Notes under the pieces: model-generated | Database searches by the model: none | The model's input: only the letters and a program-made list of their open reading frames with translations | What the model was told of the DNA's origin: nothing | Translations under genes and position numbers: made by a program | Shown here: positions 23,699 through 35,682 of the stretch, one piece after another | Layout of the letters: each line of letters begins with the position of its first letter | Position numbering within the stretch: position 1 is the first letter of the stretch | Origin: Podaxis mareebaensis | Lineage: Eukaryota; Basidiomycota; Agaricomycetes; Agaricales; Agaricaceae | Length of the DNA stretch: 64,000 nucleotides | Direction of reading: 5' to 3' | Assembly (NCBI GenBank): GCA_018524725.1 | Contig: JAEUWP010000497.1 | Span: 1 to 64,000 of the forward strand

Positions 23699-23987
23699 GC
23701 CAATGTTGAATGATACGGAGGACCATAAAGTCGCGGGTAAAGTGTAAATTAGGCTTAGACGCTCGGAATATACGCATGCTTTCGGGGCCTACGACGGCGG
23801 AGTCGGTATGGTGAAGTCTGGAACCATGGCATGGCGAGAGAAAGCAATGAGATATAATACTAAGACATCTGGGATCTGGTGAGCGGGAATTCGTCAAGAA
23901 ATCTTTGTAGGGACAGGAGAAAAGGACACACAGGATAATACTACAAACATAGGGGGTGTCCCTGACAGCGTCACACACCAGCAATTG

Positions 23988-24550
23988 TCATGCTGGTGTC
24001 ACCACGCTCATCTCGGTTTCCATAACCAGCTCTCGTGCTGGTCGCTTTCCTTCCCGTCCCAGCCCAGCAGCCCTTTCCGCCTCTTCAATTGTATACGCTG
24101 GTTCTCGTAGTTGTTTGCACCGTCGTTTGTGAACTTTGCTCCGCCAGTGCGACTTCAGCGCATGATCAGTCTCATAATATCTATGGAACAACAAAATATG
24201 AAGTCAGTGGCAATGGCAGAAAATTGAGTAGGACGACGGACTTCGCGCACTCGACGCAGTAGTGTTGCGCCAAACCTGGTTTTTCGTAGTCGATGGGTTG
24301 AGCCTCTAGACCGGCTCGATTCTTTCAGAGAATACACGATTCAGCATTTCTACCGGATTGGTGAAAGGCTAGATGGCGTACTTTGGGATCTAAATCAATG
24401 AGTTGGATCTGGTCCAAATCTCTTGTCCGGGCCTAATATAATCTTGGTGTAATGATGGGAATCAGCATAGAACGAACGTACTCTTGTCCTAGACGCCCTG
24501 TGCACATCTCTCTGAGCATGATGGGTCCTTGACCTGCGTAGACGACCCAT
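23988..24550 (-). CDS. BUD20: Bud20/ZNF593-family zinc finger protein, 60S ribosome export factor
   Basis: Four exons (24550-24482, 24432-24382, 24321-24242, 24180-23988) sum to 130 residues. The product begins [20 protein letters not shown], the basic N-terminus of this family, followed by [16 protein letters not shown] single C2H2 finger, [19 protein letters not shown] with a second His in KVHKRR, is followed by the hallmark [19 protein letters not shown]. In yeast the protein joins late pre-60S particles and helps their nuclear export; human ZNF593 is the counterpart. The finger is split by an intron after the second cysteine. The downstream neighbour is the convergent PARG-like gene, 289 bp away. 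Confidence 0.93.
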
Positions 24551-24886
24551 GGTGATGGACGTACTTAGGATGAAAAGTGGCAGAGGTGTGACGACGTCAC
24601 GTCACAATCTTTCTAACGCACTTTTTTTAGGTGGGGGGAGGTTGAAAACTTGAAATCCAATGACAGCGTCGCCGCAGGCAAGGCTCATTCTTTACTACTG
24701 TCACCTAATGCAGGACTCCCAGTGATCATAGCGGTTCAAATGCAGCTCATAAAATACTAGATGTAGACATACCACTACAAAGTATGTGATTGTACCACCA
24801 GTGATGATGTCACTTGACTGGCTCACCCTCCTCGGTAATATATAGGTTGAACCCACTCTATATCAACTCCACGGGACGCCTGTCAC

Positions 24887-25676
24887 TCAGAGTGCAGTCC
24901 ATGTTGTGATCAAGGTCAACGTGCGACTCCGTTTGTCCCAGGATGTCTCTCTCCTTTCTTCCCCCAGTTCAATAAGCGCTCTTGGTTTGAAGTGGACATT
25001 ACCATGCTCGAACTCATAACGGTCATGAGAGTTGTGGACCATGCTTCGGATACGTATTATCTTGATCTTTGTCATCGTATTGGAATGGAACCGAGAGCAG
25101 TGTGAAGAGAGAATTACATGATGAGATTGAGCTCTTCCAGGCCGCGGAAGGGTGTGAGGAGAGGATCCATGAAAGCTACGCGGGCTTTGTATCGCATGGC
25201 ATAGAAGTCAAGGGATCGTAGCGATTCCGGAAGGTTATTGATTTTGAGGGTACCTGCAAGCCTCTCATTCTCCACCCATTTTTCAGGGAGCCTACTCCAT
25301 CTATGATGCTGGGGGTTCGGCAAGCGAATATTCCTGAGGGGAGCATTGTTGTGCCGTGAGTCTCGCAAAGCCCAGCCAAAGCTCTGGATATTTGGGATGG
25401 TTCTGTTGGTATAAATTGTTTTATCGGACGAACTTGATTGGAAACCACATCAAAGGCGTAGTAAACATGGAACTTCACGACCTGGGGACGGGCGAGAAAG
25501 AGGCTGATAGCGACGTTGAGGCAAACATAACATAGGTGAAGGGTCATTATTGCAGAAGGGCATGATTTGGCGGTACAGTTCCATGGTATGGCGAGAGTGA
25601 GTTGCTGGAGTACATGTGAGGCTGGGAGCACAACTTGGTTTGTCGGAGAAACGGAAGAACCAGGACCCCATTCCAT
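24887..25676 (-). CDS. Hypothetical leucine-rich-repeat/F-box-like protein, model uncertain
   Basis: The minus strand reads as several open blocks. A central one (25114-25368) has the leucine-rich pattern of F-box protein C-terminal halves: AGTLKINNLPESLRSLDF and FRGLEELNLIM. An upstream block holds PQVVKFHVYYAFDVV, and a downstream one (24887-25075) has KIKIIRIRSMVHNSHDRYEFE and ends with TGA. I could not join the last two blocks in frame with confident splice sites, and no ATG-led F-box is visible, so this may be a fragment or pseudogene. Bounds are approximate. Confidence 0.3.
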
Positions 25677-27071
25677 TTGAGCAGATAAACTCCAGCCGAC
25701 TTCAAAATGAACGACGTACAGTCATGAGGCGGTCCTTGAGACGGCCAAATTTGTACCTCGACTTGAATATTTTTTTGTATTTATCGGAGAAAATGAGTAT
25801 ATAGGCATAATTACATTGTGTATTTCTATGTTGGGAAAAATCCAACAGGTGAATGAAGCAAAAGGAGAACATATCGGAGGGAATCTTTCGAGAGGTATTT
25901 ATCAGAGACAAATTGGTCCTTGAGACAGTCCCATCAGTGTCACATCACACTGGCAAATAGCCGGCCCGACGCTTATTAAATCACGGAATCCACCACTAAT
26001 CCACCCCTCACTGCCCTCACGCGAGAAACTCAATGCGCGACGTGACATAATCTTATCAATGATCCTCCCTCTGCGACACTGAAATTGAGTTGAGGGACAG
26101 TACATGAGTATATGACCATAAGACAACTTCTATAGTGTGTTTCTATCTGTAAGTTGTATACAAAACTTTTTTCAGGATTTTTCACCAATCCTTTATGGGG
26201 GGAACTCGCGAAATGAGCATCTTCGTCTCAAAAATAGACAGTCAGACACATGATCCCCAAGACCGATTCAGCCAAGTGCTTCAATTTTTTTAAAATATGC
26301 ACTACCAATGCATTACTATTTTTTAAGAAGTTTTTGGTGCACAAACACAGAGCAGGAGGTGCAGGAATAATCAAGTGTCTCAAGGACTGCCTGATGACTG
26401 TAAGCCAGCTTGTTCGGAATAGAAGAAACCCAGCTGGAAGGTGGTTCTGCTAATCGCGGAGTGTGGATTCTATCTGAGTAGTGGTCCAGCAACAGTTCCA
26501 CTGGGAACGGATCTGCAGTCCCACGGCGATCAAAACCCGCTTAGTGAGGACAATATTTGCTTCTCTGGATGTATGCATGATACCTCCTAAAGTCGATCTC
26601 GAGAGAGAAGGCGACTTTCCCCGAGTTTCGGAGGTAGTGATGCAAGACATCCACCTGTTTTCAACCCTTGGAAGGTCAACATCCAAGGCCACTGAGCCCC
26701 ATAGCATCGGGTCGACAGTGCAGCTTCTCTCCAGTCACTACAATCAGGGGAGCGCATGTAAGGGCAGCGGGTGTTTGGGAGCAACAATCCACCGTGCAAC
26801 TCGCGCCCAGGCATTTGAATTGACATGCACCACCATCCATCGCCACCATCAGCTTCTGGAAGCACCATGTGTCACCCTAGATAGAACGGGACAATTAGCC
26901 CTGAAATGTTTCAGTCTGAGCTAAGTATACAATTGCTTTCCCCACTTGCCACAGGGAAAACCGCCAACCATTTGGCCAGCTTCAAGTTGACCCCAAGGCG
27001 GGTGTACTTAACAAGTAAGGTGGCAGGAACGTACTTGACCTACCTCCCACCTCCCACCTACTGCTGCCAAC
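25677..27071. other. No supportable gene; short repeated motif
   Basis: The motif CAGTCAT-AGGC-GTCCTTGAGAC occurs near 25718 on + and, on the opposite strand, near 26374-26404. A partial copy, GGTCCTTGAGACAGTCC, is at about 25915. AT-rich tracts lie between them. Open stretches near 26481-26924 lack known motifs. Confidence 0.35.
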
Positions 27072-28937
27072 ATGGACGATTTCGGGATCACGCCAGAACA
27101 GTATGCATCTGGTCTTCAACATATGTGGATCACAAGTTACCTCTATTGTACGAATCTCCCATTTGGATCACACGTAGCTGACCGCATGCCAGATGTTGCA
27201 TTATCTCTTTTTATTTATGACTCGTTGTGCCTCATGTCGCGAGAGGTCAGTTTTAACACTCTGATCTGCATATAAAGGCTTAGCTTGGTAAGGTTGACTA
27301 CATACATCGGTACATATAAGAACAACAACTCCCGCAGAAGGCTTATCTTCACCCAGGGGGAAATGGACATTCATCCGAGTGATCTACCTATCTCTTCGCC
27401 TGTGGACCTTTTCATATTTAATGTACGTTTCACTTGTTGCTTCCCTTGCAAACTAATGAACTCATGGAGAACAGATTTGCTGTATATGGTAAAGTATCAC
27501 TCGCTAGTGTCAGTTAAGCTATCCACGGCTCAAATATTATGGGATCTAGTATGGACCCATAACTTCCTGCCCGCACAAGTGAGTTGAGATGCTTTTCTCA
27601 TTCTGCATACATACTCAACTATACTCAGTTGTGAGAACACGGTCTTTCCTGTTCTTTCATGTGGCACTGACATAGTCTGCAACTCAATCAGATGCACGGC
27701 ATATCTTTGGTATAGAGGATTGTAGGTGGACTTCTGATCCCGAGGGTATGCTTGCTCAAACGGAGCAGATCAATTGATATTATGTTGACGGCAGTAGTAA
27801 AAATACTGCTCGTGTTGCGGTTGCGAGCTTTATGGGGTGGTAACCTTTTCGGTGCATGATCTTGAACCCTCTTACATGCTCTCGATATGCTGACATCCAT
27901 CAGTCACAGTTATCCTTCTACTCGCAACTGCTGGTATGTGCGTTTTGCTATGAAGTTATTTCTGGCCCTCATCTTTGATCCGCCCCTAATCAAGCTGAGA
28001 TGATAGTACGTTTGTTGTTCAAATGTTGCAGTAACCTCGGCCAATGGTACATCAGATTAACTCAATCTCAACATTTGCGGTTGGAATTATAAACCAAAAG
28101 TATATGCTTAGTGGTTTCCCTTTGTGGAGCTGTTACACAAGTGATCCCCCCCACCACGAAGGGCACATCTTGCAGGTCGCTCAATCAGGACTCTCGTAAG
28201 TACAATCATGTTGCCTTGGCTGGGTAGTCTTTCATGTCATGAACTTGAAGTATCTGCCGCCTGGTCGTAAGCTCTGTTGAGCTCGGCTTAACTCTAGTTA
28301 AGCTTGGGCTTGAACTCAGCCGTATACGGCTTCTTGGGAACACAGTATCTGAAAGGGTAGCTCATGTTAAGAGCTATACGCCTATTATTTATGTGTTTTA
28401 CCGTGATGGCATGTTGTTCTTCATTCCGTGAGTACAACCCTCAGTGCTCCCATTCTGATCCAAACTGGCCTCGCCTAATCATCATTCCACTCAGGTTCTC
28501 TGGTACGACCAAGTCCACTCCGCGGACCATTTTTCCCCTCCTCACGACGAGCTCTGCATACATAGTCATGTCCGTCTTCGCACTTCTTAGTGTGCTGACA
28601 CTTGCACCGAACAGTTTCAACCCCTTCGCAATCGACTGGACGCCGTGAGTTATGTTCCACCAATCAGATTCATCGTCACCTTAGATTTTTGTAGATGGGT
28701 TGCAACAGTATACTACTTATGTGTAAGTGTGTCTTCATTAACCTCTTAGACATAGAACTGATCAAGTTCGATCTGCGTCAGGGCACTCGATTAATCCTCA
28801 ATGTACGCGAAGCAAATTGCAAGCTCACGCGATCAATTTATACAGGGCCCGAATTCTCGATGTTGCGATTCCAACACACACGTCGGGAAGATGAGTACTC
28901 TCAGAACGTCTTGGGTGGGGCTATGGAAGAAGCGTGA
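27072..28937 (+). CDS. DUF6533-type multi-pass membrane protein (intron-rich)
   Basis: The first exon gives MDDFGITPEQYASGLQHM. After a GT-AG intron the second (27193-27245) gives the DUF6533 core YVALSLFIYDSLCLMSRE, which fits the Y-D-x-x-L-x-x-x-R-E pattern of this large basidiomycete family. Further family marks appear in order downstream: a tryptophan/cysteine segment near 27690, KILLVLRLRALWGGN near 27797, a hydrophobic VILLLATAG near 27910, hydrophobic blocks near 28380 and 28560, and the C-terminal GTRLILNVREANC near 28780. The last exon ends with TGA at 28935-28937. The family is thought to be seven-pass membrane proteins of unknown role. I could not fix every exon between 27246 and 28600, so internal damage is possible. 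Confidence 0.65.
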
Positions 28938-29090
28938 TAATGCCCCCACGAAATTGGGTTTTGTGATGATTGTTGAATTTGTGGATGGGGTACTCAGATA
29001 TGGAAGGGCTGGGCTGTAACCTCAGGGTCACGAGCTGGGTAATAATACTGTACCCTTCTTGGGGTCCCTCCAAACGTATTTGTATCCCTT

Positions 29091-29452
29091 GTAGGTACTT
29101 TTTAACGATATTGGTGGCCTGTCCTTCAACGATTACAATTTCAACGAGGGAACACGCCAATACCTTAGCCTCACGGTCGAGGTCAAACAGCCTGCAACTC
29201 CAGAAGAGACTACCCAACCGTCTCGGGGATGCTTTCGTGCCTTCTTCCCATTTTCACCCTTCAACACTCGATGTCCTATACACCACCGCCCTTGGCCGCT
29301 TGTCCGCCGTGGCCGCTACGTCAAGTTCAACCTTGTCTACTGCGGGGTACTAAGTTGGTTTGATGAAGCGTGAAGCTCGTTTTGAATCCATTCTCATGAG
29401 CGATCTTGGTTCAGAAGAAGAAACAGGAGAGGCCGAGCTGATACAAGTCTGA
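29091..29452 (+). pseudogene. HEM13: Decayed fragment of coproporphyrinogen III oxidase
   Basis: Coproporphyrinogen III oxidase makes protoporphyrinogen IX for haem. Here only C-terminal pieces remain, in shifting frames. IGGLSFNDYN (about 29110) matches the conserved IGGIFFDDL. GDAFVPS, in another frame near 29228, matches the following DAFLPSY block. VRRGRYVKFNLVY (29300-29340) matches the near-invariant RRGRYVEFNLVYDRGT. RGTK follows in another frame. EARFESILMSDLG and GEAELIQV then match the ESILMSLP and EAELL segments before the stop at 29450. The catalytic N-terminal half is not visible upstream. At least two frame changes and a missing LPLxxRWEYMH segment show it is not functional. A working copy must lie elsewhere in the genome (inference). 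Confidence 0.65.
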
Positions 29453-29880
29453 GCGAGCAATAGCTGTGTTCTATCTTGGCCAAGAAAGTAAATACTGCGC
29501 GCGTGAAGGTGTAGAGTAGCTACAACAGGAGGCGTACAAGTTCACTACGTTACATTTTCATGGAAATGAGGAAACGGGGTCAGTACAACGGTGTAACGAA
29601 ATGCGACGATAGAGGAAAACGAGGCGGTGTAGACAGAAAGCACCGGAGATAAAGAGAGCTAAGAAACCCGAGTCGTGAAAGGCAGACATGAAACAAGAAA
29701 TCAAAAAACCGTGCGCATGAATGATCACCAAGATCTAAATTCGGTTAAAACGAAAAGCGGCGATCGTCGTTCTTAGTTTAGACCATCGTACGCGAGCCAT
29801 GGATGGAGTCGTCGAGTTCATGACGACGGGAACCAAGTCTAAGTCAGGACCATGGTCAGCCGTTGATCGTCTCACCAAAG
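29453..29880. other. No gene seen
   Basis: 428 bp after the haem-gene fragment, up to the stop codon of the aquaglyceroporin on the other strand. It is probably that gene's 3' UTR. Confidence 0.45.
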
Positions 29881-31255
29881 TTAGAACAACACATACTTTT
29901 TGAAAATCAAGCTGTCTGTTCCTGTGTAAAGAAGCAGATCGTATACAAACGTTGCGATTTGCGCCCCGAGGGAGGTAGCGATGACGGGACACCATAGCCA
30001 GTATTGGCTGATAACATATGTCAAAAATGCGCGGGAAGCAGTGTGGATAAGGACGTACTTCCTCATGGTGAAAACCTGACCGCCGTATCCAGCCATTGCA
30101 GTGAGGATTCTGGGGCCAAGATCTCGAGCCGGGTTCAGAGCGAAACCTGTTGTTTACATTGAACACAGCGTTCAGTTAGTTACATGAACCAGGAGCGAAA
30201 AGACAGGTCATACCCGTTTCAACGCCCAAACCTGCGGCAATGCCATAAATGACGATGAAGATTCCAAGGGGAACAAAATAGGCAGGCACGCCGTTCTTCT
30301 TATCCGTAAAGGCAAGGATACCAAAAGTGAGCATGGCCGTGCCGAGGAATTCGGAGAAGAACGCTGATGCAGCGGTCATATAGGGCGCCTATGATGAATC
30401 GGTTTGGTATTAGTGTTCATGTTCGAGCTCATATACTGATCGGGAACAATAATCACGTACAGGGCCAGTACTGAAGAGGCCAGCGGTCTTCATTGTTCGG
30501 ATGCCGGAACCACCCTCGACGATGTCGATTGCATGGAAGTAGTTACCGTAGATGATGGCAGCCCCAACAAGAGCACCGAGCAGCTGAGCGAGGATGTAAA
30601 AAGGAACTTTTCTCCAAGAGAATCCGCGCCAAGCAGCAAGCGCGAGAGTAATCTAGAATGTCGCGCTCAGAATTCATACAAGTTTGGATGGGCGCGATTA
30701 CACTTACAGCAGGATTGATGTGGCCACCCGAAATCCATGCACCGACAGCAACACCTATCGTCGTGGTTAGACATGCACAAGCCATGAATGTGTTGTTCAT
30801 CAACAAACCTGTAGCCCATCCAAAACTCAGAGATGTCCAGTTCTAGAAATGTTGATGTCAATGCCATGTCCTATGCACCAAGAAGGCGAGGTGGAACATA
30901 CACCAGCAGGGGAAGCCGATACAAGAGGATTATTGGATAGGCCAACTTGACAATTAGCGCCAATACCAAAAATGCATATCGTCATGGTACCAAAAAATTC
31001 CCCAGAGTATTCCAAGAGGATGCTCCTGTTGGAGGTGTCAGAATCTCTCTCTACCTACGCGCTTGGGAAAGCTCACCGATAACGAGTGAAAGTATTGTCC
31101 TCGCTATGATGGTTCGGCGTCGTAGAGAAGTGCTCGTGGGGCAGTTCGTGGCCTTCTTCCGACTTAATATAGTGCGCATGGATGTCATGATTGTGCGTTT
31201 GGGCCTCGGGCTTGTTACCTGACACTTGTTCACTGACATAGGCTTGGCCTGGCAT
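29881..31255 (-). CDS. Aquaglyceroporin (MIP family channel)
   Basis: A plasma-membrane channel for glycerol, water and other small uncharged solutes. The product begins at [13 protein letters not shown] (31255), with a His/Glu-rich cytosolic N-terminal tail of about 60 residues. Membrane segments and loops follow in order: [43 protein letters not shown] (first NPA), [75 protein letters not shown] (second NPA) and [26 protein letters not shown]. The Asp after NPAR is the mark of glycerol-conducting members rather than strict water channels. At least six GT-AG introns interrupt it, one right after the first NPA and one before the second. It lacks the long regulatory extensions of yeast Fps1. 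Confidence 0.92.
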
Positions 31256-33811
31256 CGTAAGGCTCGCAGATGGCGGTGGGAACAAATTTCGCCTCCCTAG
31301 AGAGGGTTATGGGAGAAGGTGGAGGATAAAAGCTGCCTGGGGACAGAGAGGACAGAGGTACCCTTCTTATAGTCCACGCGAGGCGATTCTCGGGTAAGTC
31401 AAAAAAGCTCTGGCAAACGACCCTGCGATACCTTGGAATGCTTATTACGCAGACGCTCGATCGGAATCCAGGATCCTCCTAAGCTGGCTTCGGAAAAGGT
31501 GGCGTCGGAGCCAATCTTGGGTTCGCGGCCCCTAAAGAACATCAACATATGCGAGATGGTGCGTTCTATTGGCGCCCTATTCGACCAAGGGTAGGGACAT
31601 AATGAGCGGAGGAAAAAATATAGTCACTGTTTTGTCGTACAAACGTAACATTCACCTTGTAAATTCCATCTCAGACACTTTGACGACCCTAGATCTGTGA
31701 ACGCTTCACGATCCAACCTTTAGGTGCTTTCCTATTGCCTGGCGATGATCAAGAACCGGTAGATGAGCAAATTTCATTGAAAGTTAAGGTAGGCCTTACG
31801 CTGAATGAGAGTGCTCATTGGTCAGGTTGAACGCTCAACGGTCATGTGCCTTCTTCGCACTGAACGCCGGACCGTAATGGTATTGTCATTGCACAGGAGG
31901 ATATAAAATCTACAAAGAGTAGACTGCATCCTCGCGTCTGGACCAGAAAAAGATAACATAACCGAAAGTTGAACGGCTTACTTGGTGACATCATCCCGTT
32001 CTGCACCCAGTCATCGAAATGATCGAAGCGAGATCCAATATGTAAGCCTCATACTCGAGCCGCGAAAGAGTACATAATATCTGGCAGGGAGAAGGTTGCG
32101 CAAAAACGGTCGTTAATTTGAGGCGGTTCCAGAAGTCGAAACTCGACCGGAAAACTGAGTTCTGGTGGCGGACGGGAAGTCGTAAACGCTCATAGCGAGG
32201 ATATTACGTCCCGAATAGACGTAGAACGAAGAGAACCCGAGTAAAAGTCTGTTCGTACCAATATAAAATGAACTTTGATCGTCGCGTGCTCAACCTGTAA
32301 TTGCTGTGACAGGGTAATTACCGCAGGCAAATGGCGCATCAGAGACGGATCGCAAACGATTAGGGCCGCATACAACGACTCTGAAAAAGGGTGCAATTTC
32401 GATGCGACATTTAAATGGACACTAGGTAGACGGGAAGAATGTTGAGTAAAATTTCCGGTCAAGTGGGCAGTCGTACCTGAACAAGCGCTCGGTAGACATC
32501 TGAGAACACTGGGCTGGGTCAGCAGGTCCATTTTTGTGTTGGTGACAACTACACCTGACTGACACCCCTACAAGTTTTGGGTCCGAGATGAAGAGGGACG
32601 TGACACTACAAACACAAGGTCGAGGCCATGTGAACAAAGATTCGGCGAAAGAACATCCCGGTTTGCACGGTGTTGTGCTGGTGAACGACAGGTTGGTCCC
32701 CCCAAGCGGCCGTTCTGGAACAGGAATACACGAGAAAAGTACACGTTGAATGGAAGTGCCGGGAGCTGATGCTTTCCGTCTACCATCGACCCAATTGCAA
32801 CTCGTGGCTCGGGTTCCCGGCAGTCGCTTTCCTCGCGTCTTGTCCTTGTTTCGCGCATTTCGGCTTGGCATGTTTATGAGTCATACTTTGCGTCTCTGAA
32901 GAGGCATACGAAACTGGTTTGTTTGCGGTTTGCGCAAAACCATGGAGTTGGATTATCTGCGGCTCTTCTGGCCTTCTGGTACAAAGACATCCTCGAGTCG
33001 ATTCAAAACGACCAACTCCGTTGTGTTATTATGTCATCGCTCACACGGTAACGAAACCCTCAGGCTCATTCAAGCTGCTCGTTCAAAACCCCGTTCAACA
33101 CAGGTTCAATATCCAACATCAGTCCCGGTGAAATTGACTCGCGACGTGCTTCCAGGGGTAAAACTTCCAATGAACAAGCAAAGACAGCTGGAATGAAATG
33201 ATCTGCGGGTCGCGTTATTATTTCCCTCATATTGACAATATGCAGCTACTGCCTAGATCAAATGCCATTTACGCTATATGTACTTCCAGTGAGCCGTCAG
33301 CTTATGAGTGTAGTAAACGTGTTGTGGCGCTGCCTAAGAAACTGTATAGACTTGTACTAATAAACACAGTCCTGCGTAGTCCCGACACATGTCCTTTTGT
33401 ATCCGGAATTTTGATTTTGGTTGTTCTCACACCAGATAGTCCTTTGATAGGAAATCGGCGCTGTCTGAATATGCCCCCATATATAAGAGAGCGTCAAGAA
33501 ACGCGAAAGCCAAGCAGTAGAGTATTATCCCGGCCCCAGGTTGAATAAGTTTCATCCAAGTGGAGTTGCTCACTAAATCTCTACTGACACTAGGAAACAA
33601 AGTTGTAACACCTGAACGGTCTCAGCTCTGAGGCCTATGCGTTGCGGCGCTGGTTACATTCTGTTTTGTGGTTATAGATAGTTACATTCAATGACACCAG
33701 AGAAGACTTCGGAGGAGATAAGATAATCATAGGGCATGACGTTTGGAACAAACATCAACAAACGTATTTCGATCACAGGCGACGTCTCGCAGACGAGCGC
33801 CAAACACCGCA
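31256..33811. other. No gene seen
   Basis: About 2.5 kb between divergent genes. No frame longer than 150 codons starts with ATG and shows a motif. It holds the promoters of the channel gene and the F-box gene; otherwise I see nothing. Confidence 0.45.
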
Positions 33812-35682
33812 ATGGACCCTTCCTCTCTCCTCCTCCTCCCTCCCGAAATCCTCGATACAATACTTTCACTCATTGATGCCCATGATGACATCTTGTCCTT
33901 TGCACTGGCTAGTCGTTCCTGTGCCTCTTTCGCAATTCCACGCCATACCGAATATCGCATCCTCCGCATCAGGCACTCCCGCCCTGAACTTTGGGCTCAC
34001 TTAGCTCAAAGAGCCGATCTTGCGAGTCTTGTCACTCATGTGCATATAAGCGACAGAAATACGTATTTGCAGCCGGATCGAATACCTCGTACTCTCGTCG
34101 GCCCTCCCGTTCCGCCAGAGTCGGATAATCCTCAAGCACTAGAAGCAGTTAGAATACAGAATATCTGCAAAGCAATCGCAAATATGAAGTCTCTCAGATC
34201 GTTCGTCTGGGAATTTCGTATGAAGCCTCCGAATATGCCCACGCTTCTCCCGGACCATGAAGACTCCATCCTTCGCGCCCTCTGTCGTAAAAGAACGCTT
34301 GAATATTTCGCGCTCGTTGGGCCCTTTGGATCGCACGCTCAACCCTTTGTCCTTGACCCTGAAAGTCAACAATATCCCGTAAGCACATCTCCACCTGTTG
34401 ATTACCTTGAATTTCATTGAGCATCCCAGCTCTGGCGCTTTCGAAATCTCAGGTTCCTGAGTCTTTTGGGGGATTCTTGGGTAAAACCAGCAGTTGCACC
34501 CCATGTTTTACGTCTCCTGGCAAACATGCCCTCCATAGAGGTACTTCCCAGTTATAACAATATCCGGCACGGATTACTTATATTCTCAACACCAGCACCT
34601 TGAAATTCCGCTGGAGTTCGCTTACCTGCATCGCTTGTCATTTCCTGCCCTGAAAGACCTCAAGTTATCACTACTCACGGGGGCTTCTGCTTCACTCGAC
34701 TTGACTCGGTCTCAATTTATCGAAAGGCATACCACTCTTGAGAAACTCTGTTGGTTTCCGCTCGCTCTTCCGACTTTGAGCTCAGAAGCTTTGCCGAATT
34801 TAAGATGCCTAACCACAACCCGACATGTCGTTGAATGTCTTGCATCTGTGGCCCCTCCACCTCCTACTCCAAGCTCTATATCGTTTGCGGTTTTCCAAGC
34901 TCTACCCCCAATAACTGAAGATCCGAGAGAGGCAAATACTGCGTTACCGTCCCCATCGGGCTCCGTTCGGCGCCCTATTGAGTGCCTTGATGTGCGTTCA
35001 CTGGACGCGCGGTCTTTAGTTGACTTCCATCGTCACTTCATGGACTCGACGACACTGCGAAAACTCAAGCTACACACTTTTTACGATGCGATCGACGTAT
35101 GCCAAGTAGGGGATGTGTTTTCCGGGATAACCTGGCTTTGGCTTCCCAATGTACACTTGCCTTCCGGCTCAGCACATCCCAGACCTATCGAATTGGTGAG
35201 TCTACGCGTCTTACACCTCAGAATTAAAGGTTCTCAAAACATAGAACGGTTAGGATGACATATACAAGATTCTATTCCATTTCCCTCGTCTTGAAGTACT
35301 GCGCGGCCAAGCTGTATGGACAGCGGTTGGTTACAAGAACGAGAATATGCACCTTGCGATCATGAATTTGGCGCAAATGCTACCAAACCTGCGCGAGATA
35401 GACCATTCTGGATTTGATGAACGTAGACAAGCGTACAAGCGGATCGTGCTGAGAAGAGATATCACGATTGAGCGGGTTGCTAAACGCTCGTCTAATGCAG
35501 AGACAGAAGGGGAACCAAGGGATCATGAAAGCGAAGTGGAGTTTAATGAGATTGAGGTAGAGCATGTTACCTACGCTGTGGCGAAGCCTAAACCGAGGTT
35601 TGTTTCTGCATGTCGACACATATAGCGAACCTAACAAACTTTTAGGGATGTCTGGGATATCTTTGAGGGTGCATTTGATTGA
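33812..35682 (+). CDS. F-box protein with leucine-rich C-terminal half
   Basis: This is probably the substrate-recognising subunit of an SCF ubiquitin ligase. The ATG at 33812 is followed by the F-box: LLLLPPEILDTILSLID, then DDILSFALASRSCASFA. The rest has a loose leucine-rich pattern (SFVWEFRM, FRNLRFLSLLG, FPALKDLKLSLL, LRKLKLHTFYD, FHFPRLEVLRGQ, MLPNLREIDHSG). Four GT-AG introns are read: after QQYP (34380), after ANMPSIE (34541), after RPIEL (35196) and before the last short exon at 35646, which encodes RDVWDIFEGAFD. The sequence around 33743 upstream is in frame but has no ATG, so I chose 33812. F-box genes are greatly expanded in Agaricomycetes and the target cannot be inferred. Confidence 0.8.

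Noticed and set aside
33743..33811. N-terminal extension of the F-box protein
   Set aside because: The in-frame extension has no ATG (it starts with TTG); the ATG at 33812 precedes the F-box directly.
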